Positions 5,573 through 6,848 of a DNA stretch of 6,848 nucleotides are shown one piece after another. The notes under the pieces are model-generated. The model ran no database searches, was not told the origin of the DNA, and was given only the letters and a program-made list of their open reading frames with translations. The stretch is from Candidatus Wolframiiraptor sp. EX4484-121 (lineage in GTDB: Archaea > Thermoproteota > Nitrososphaeria_A > Caldarchaeales > Wolframiiraptoraceae). Location of the stretch: NCBI GenBank assembly GCA_002255105.1, contig NJEK01000065.1, positions 1 to 6,848 on the forward strand, read 5' to 3'. Made by a program: the position numbers and the translations under genes. Every line of letters starts with the position of its first letter. Within the stretch, counting starts at the first letter, position 1.

Positions 5573-5985
5573 TCTTTCATCAGCTCCAACTTTTGACCGA
5601 CCATCAGCCGATCGGGTAATCCATCGAGTAGCATGTCCTTCTCTAAGATCTTGACGAGGGTTCTGCCATACTCCCTGACCCCGCCGGCCCTTATCTCGCC
5701 TCCGAGGATCTTCGCGATCAATTGATGGCCATAGCAGATTCCCAGGATCGGGATGTCGTAGGAGAGGAGTTTCACGAGATCTATCTCCGGGGAGTCTGGT
5801 TGGAGGACGCTTCTAGGTCCTCCGGAGAGGATTATTGCCCCAAACCCGCCCTCGTCGAGCTTCCTGAAAGCGTCCTCGGGTTCGACGGTCTCCGAATATA
5901 CCCCAAGCTCCCTACACCTCCTAGCTATTAGGTGGGCGTATTGGCCTCCAAAGTCTATCACGAGAGCCTTAAGTCCCTCAGCCAT
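5569..5985 (-). pseudogene. guaA: GMP synthase, glutamine amidotransferase part, truncated
   Basis: Class I glutamine amidotransferase domain that should release ammonia from glutamine for GMP synthesis. The 138 residues from ATG 5985 (GAGGG at 5988-5992 just upstream) include VIDFGGQYAHLIARR (9-23), LSGGPRSV (53-60), the nucleophile elbow GICYGHQ with Cys84, and GGVREYGRT (101-109). After GLPDRL (122-127) the family sequence (WMSHGDEV up to the HPE motif) is absent. The frame instead ends QKLELMKE and TGA, while the adjacent frame resumes at KVGADER of the next domain. The catalytic His and Glu are therefore missing and glutaminase activity should be lost. Compared with intact single-chain GuaA of about 505-525 residues, roughly 75-95 residues are gone. 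A real deletion with frame change or an assembly fault would look the same here. Confidence 0.85.
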
Positions 5986-6014
5986 CTCCCTCTAAAAATT
6001 CTTCATCAAGGCTT

Positions 6015-6025
6015 CAAATAAATTG
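6015..6025 (-). promoter_or_regulatory. TATA box for guaA
   Basis: On the minus strand CAATTTATTTG is centred about 35 bp upstream of ATG 5985. This predicts a start near 5994 and a very short leader containing GAGGG, so the gene still has plausible expression signals despite its damage. Confidence 0.4.
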
Positions 6026-6048
6026 AGCCACTCGGTTAAGGAGGGATA

Positions 6049-6057
6049 GATTTATTC
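6049..6057 (+). promoter_or_regulatory. TATA box for the flavin reductase-HEPN gene
   Basis: GATTTATTC is centred about 28 bp before ATG 6082, which puts the predicted transcription start at the start codon. No Shine-Dalgarno lies at normal distance, so a leaderless message fits. It is divergent from the guaA promoter, with the two boxes about 33 bp apart. Confidence 0.45.
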
Positions 6058-6081
6058 GGAGCAAACCCGCGGCCATAACCG

Positions 6082-6848
6082 ATGAATAGAAGGGGATTCG
6101 TAAAGGTTTCAACATCCACAGCATACCACCTACTCCACCCCCAGCCCGCCGTCATAGTGGTTTCGCTGGACTCCAAAGGTAAGCCCAGCGGTATGACCGC
6201 GGCCTGGACCTCACCCATCTCCATGGATCCTCCATTAATCTCGGTCTCGATAGCTCCCAGGAGATACACCTATAGGCTCATCAAGGAGACCGGGGACTTC
6301 ACCATAAACGTGTTGGATGTGAGCCTGGTCGCCGAAGCCCATTTCTTCGGAACGCATTCAGGTAGGAGGGTTGACAAGTTCGCGGAGAGCGGGCTGACCG
6401 CTGAGAGGTCGCTGAAGGTCAAGTCTCCTCATATCAAGGAGGCGCTCGCGGTCTTGGAATGTAACCTACATAGGGAGATAGAGTTGGGCGATCACATCCT
6501 GATAGTCGGCGAGGTGTTGGAGGCATACGTTAAGCCCGGGATGATGAAGCGGGGAATATACGATCCGAAGGTCGCCAAGATCTTGATGCATTTAGGCGGC
6601 GTCGGCTACGTAACGGTCGCGGATGATGATTTACTTCAATTAGAGGATGGTAAGACCGTGGTGATGCGTGCAAGGGATTGGATGAGACAGGCTGAGAAGG
6701 ACTTAGGCCACGCGAGGAGAAGCTTGGATGGAGGAGACTATGAATGGGCGTGCTTCTCAGCCCAGCAGGCGGCGGAGAAGGCCGTCAAAGCATTATACGA
6801 GAGCATCCACGTCGAGGTTTGGGGGCACTCGATCTCGAGGATGCTGGC
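6082..6848 (+). CDS. Flavin reductase-like protein continuous with a C-terminal HEPN domain (3' end beyond window)
   Basis: From ATG 6082 (an in-frame TAA lies two codons upstream) one open frame runs 255 codons to the window edge. Residues 1 to about 185 are a flavin reductase-like, FMN-binding split-barrel domain: YHLLHPQPAVIVVS (15-28), GMTAAWTSPISMDPPLISVS (37-56), APRRYTYRLIKETGDFTINV (58-77), FFGTHSGRRVDKF (88-100) and GDHILIVGEV (136-145). Such proteins bind FMN and reduce flavin or pass electrons using NAD(P)H. Residues about 195-255 are the start of a HEPN domain: MRARDWMRQAEKDL, FSAQQAAEKAVKALYE (225-240), VEVWGHS. No stop separates the two. Either this is a true fusion, or a HEPN gene starts at ATG 6664 inside the same frame. 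The partner and substrate are unknown. Confidence 0.85.
   Translation, partial: MNRRGFVKVSTSTAYHLLHPQPAVIVVSLDSKGKPSGMTAAWTSPISMDPPLISVSIAPRRYTYRLIKETGDFTINVLDVSLVAEAHFFGTHSGRRVDKFAESGLTAERSLKVKSPHIKEALAVLECNLHREIELGDHILIVGEVLEAYVKPGMMKRGIYDPKVAKILMHLGGVGYVTVADDDLLQLEDGKTVVMRARDWMRQAEKDLGHARRSLDGGDYEWACFSAQQAAEKAVKALYESIHVEVWGHSISRML
6664..6848 (+). other. HEPN domain with possible internal start, incomplete
   Basis: MRARDWMRQAEKDLGHARRS begins exactly where free-standing archaeal HEPN proteins begin, and GTGGTG directly before ATG 6664 could serve as a ribosome site. HEPN proteins are often RNases or toxins paired with an MNT nucleotidyltransferase; none is visible upstream. The RxxxxH catalytic motif, if present, would lie beyond the window. 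Confidence 0.6.

Noticed and set aside
6036..6269. Minus-strand open frame of 77 codons
   Set aside because: It overlaps the N-terminus of the flavin reductase domain on the opposite strand and has no recognisable motif.
1..6848. CRISPR arrays, rRNA genes, insertion-sequence transposases or integrases
   Set aside because: I looked for regular repeat-spacer structure, rRNA motifs and transposase/integrase motifs and saw none.

Overview
This window is archaeal. It carries SRP54, the archaeal tRNA pseudouridine synthase Pus10, TATA-type promoters with apparently leaderless genes, and a tRNA whose intron fits an archaeal splicing motif. I favour a thermophilic member of the Thermoproteota/TACK group, because tRNA introns outside the anticodon loop and Arg codons dominated by AGG/AGA are common there, but I cannot fix the lineage from sequence alone.

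Left part (1-3400), minus strand, transcribed right to left: a PfkB-family sugar kinase, then SRP54, then pus10 (cut by the window edge). Gaps are 37 and 35 bp, so this looks like one operon starting from a TATA box near 3396. SRP54 serves protein targeting and Pus10 modifies the T-loop of tRNA; the kinase has no obvious link to them.

Middle part (3470-4660) is the most unusual. A plus-strand tRNA-Ala(TGC) carries a 31-nt intron inside the T-arm. After it come a degenerate second tRNA 3' end, an AT-richer minus-strand LAGLIDADG homing endonuclease gene broken by a frameshift, and a third tRNA 3' end (about 4598-4626). That last fragment matches the tRNA 3' end perfectly over 22 bp and is preceded by a diverged copy of the intron's 3' half, now joined to the tRNA at a different position. 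This is a small island of about 1.05 kb bounded by tRNA 3' repeats. It is best read as a scar of intron/endonuclease mobility or of partial tRNA duplication; a 3' half of a split tRNA is a less likely alternative.

Right part (4685-6848): a minus-strand GMP synthase gene with an internal deletion and frame change. The glutaminase part keeps its catalytic Cys but has lost the His/Glu end, and the ATP-pyrophosphatase part starts directly at its P-loop strand through a GTGA stop/start overlap. Divergent from it, a plus-strand flavin reductase-like gene runs without a stop into a HEPN domain, either a fusion or a HEPN gene with an internal start, and leaves the window incomplete. The only gene-free stretches are short: 3369-3469, 3573-3621, 4442-4583, 4627-4684 and 5986-6081.
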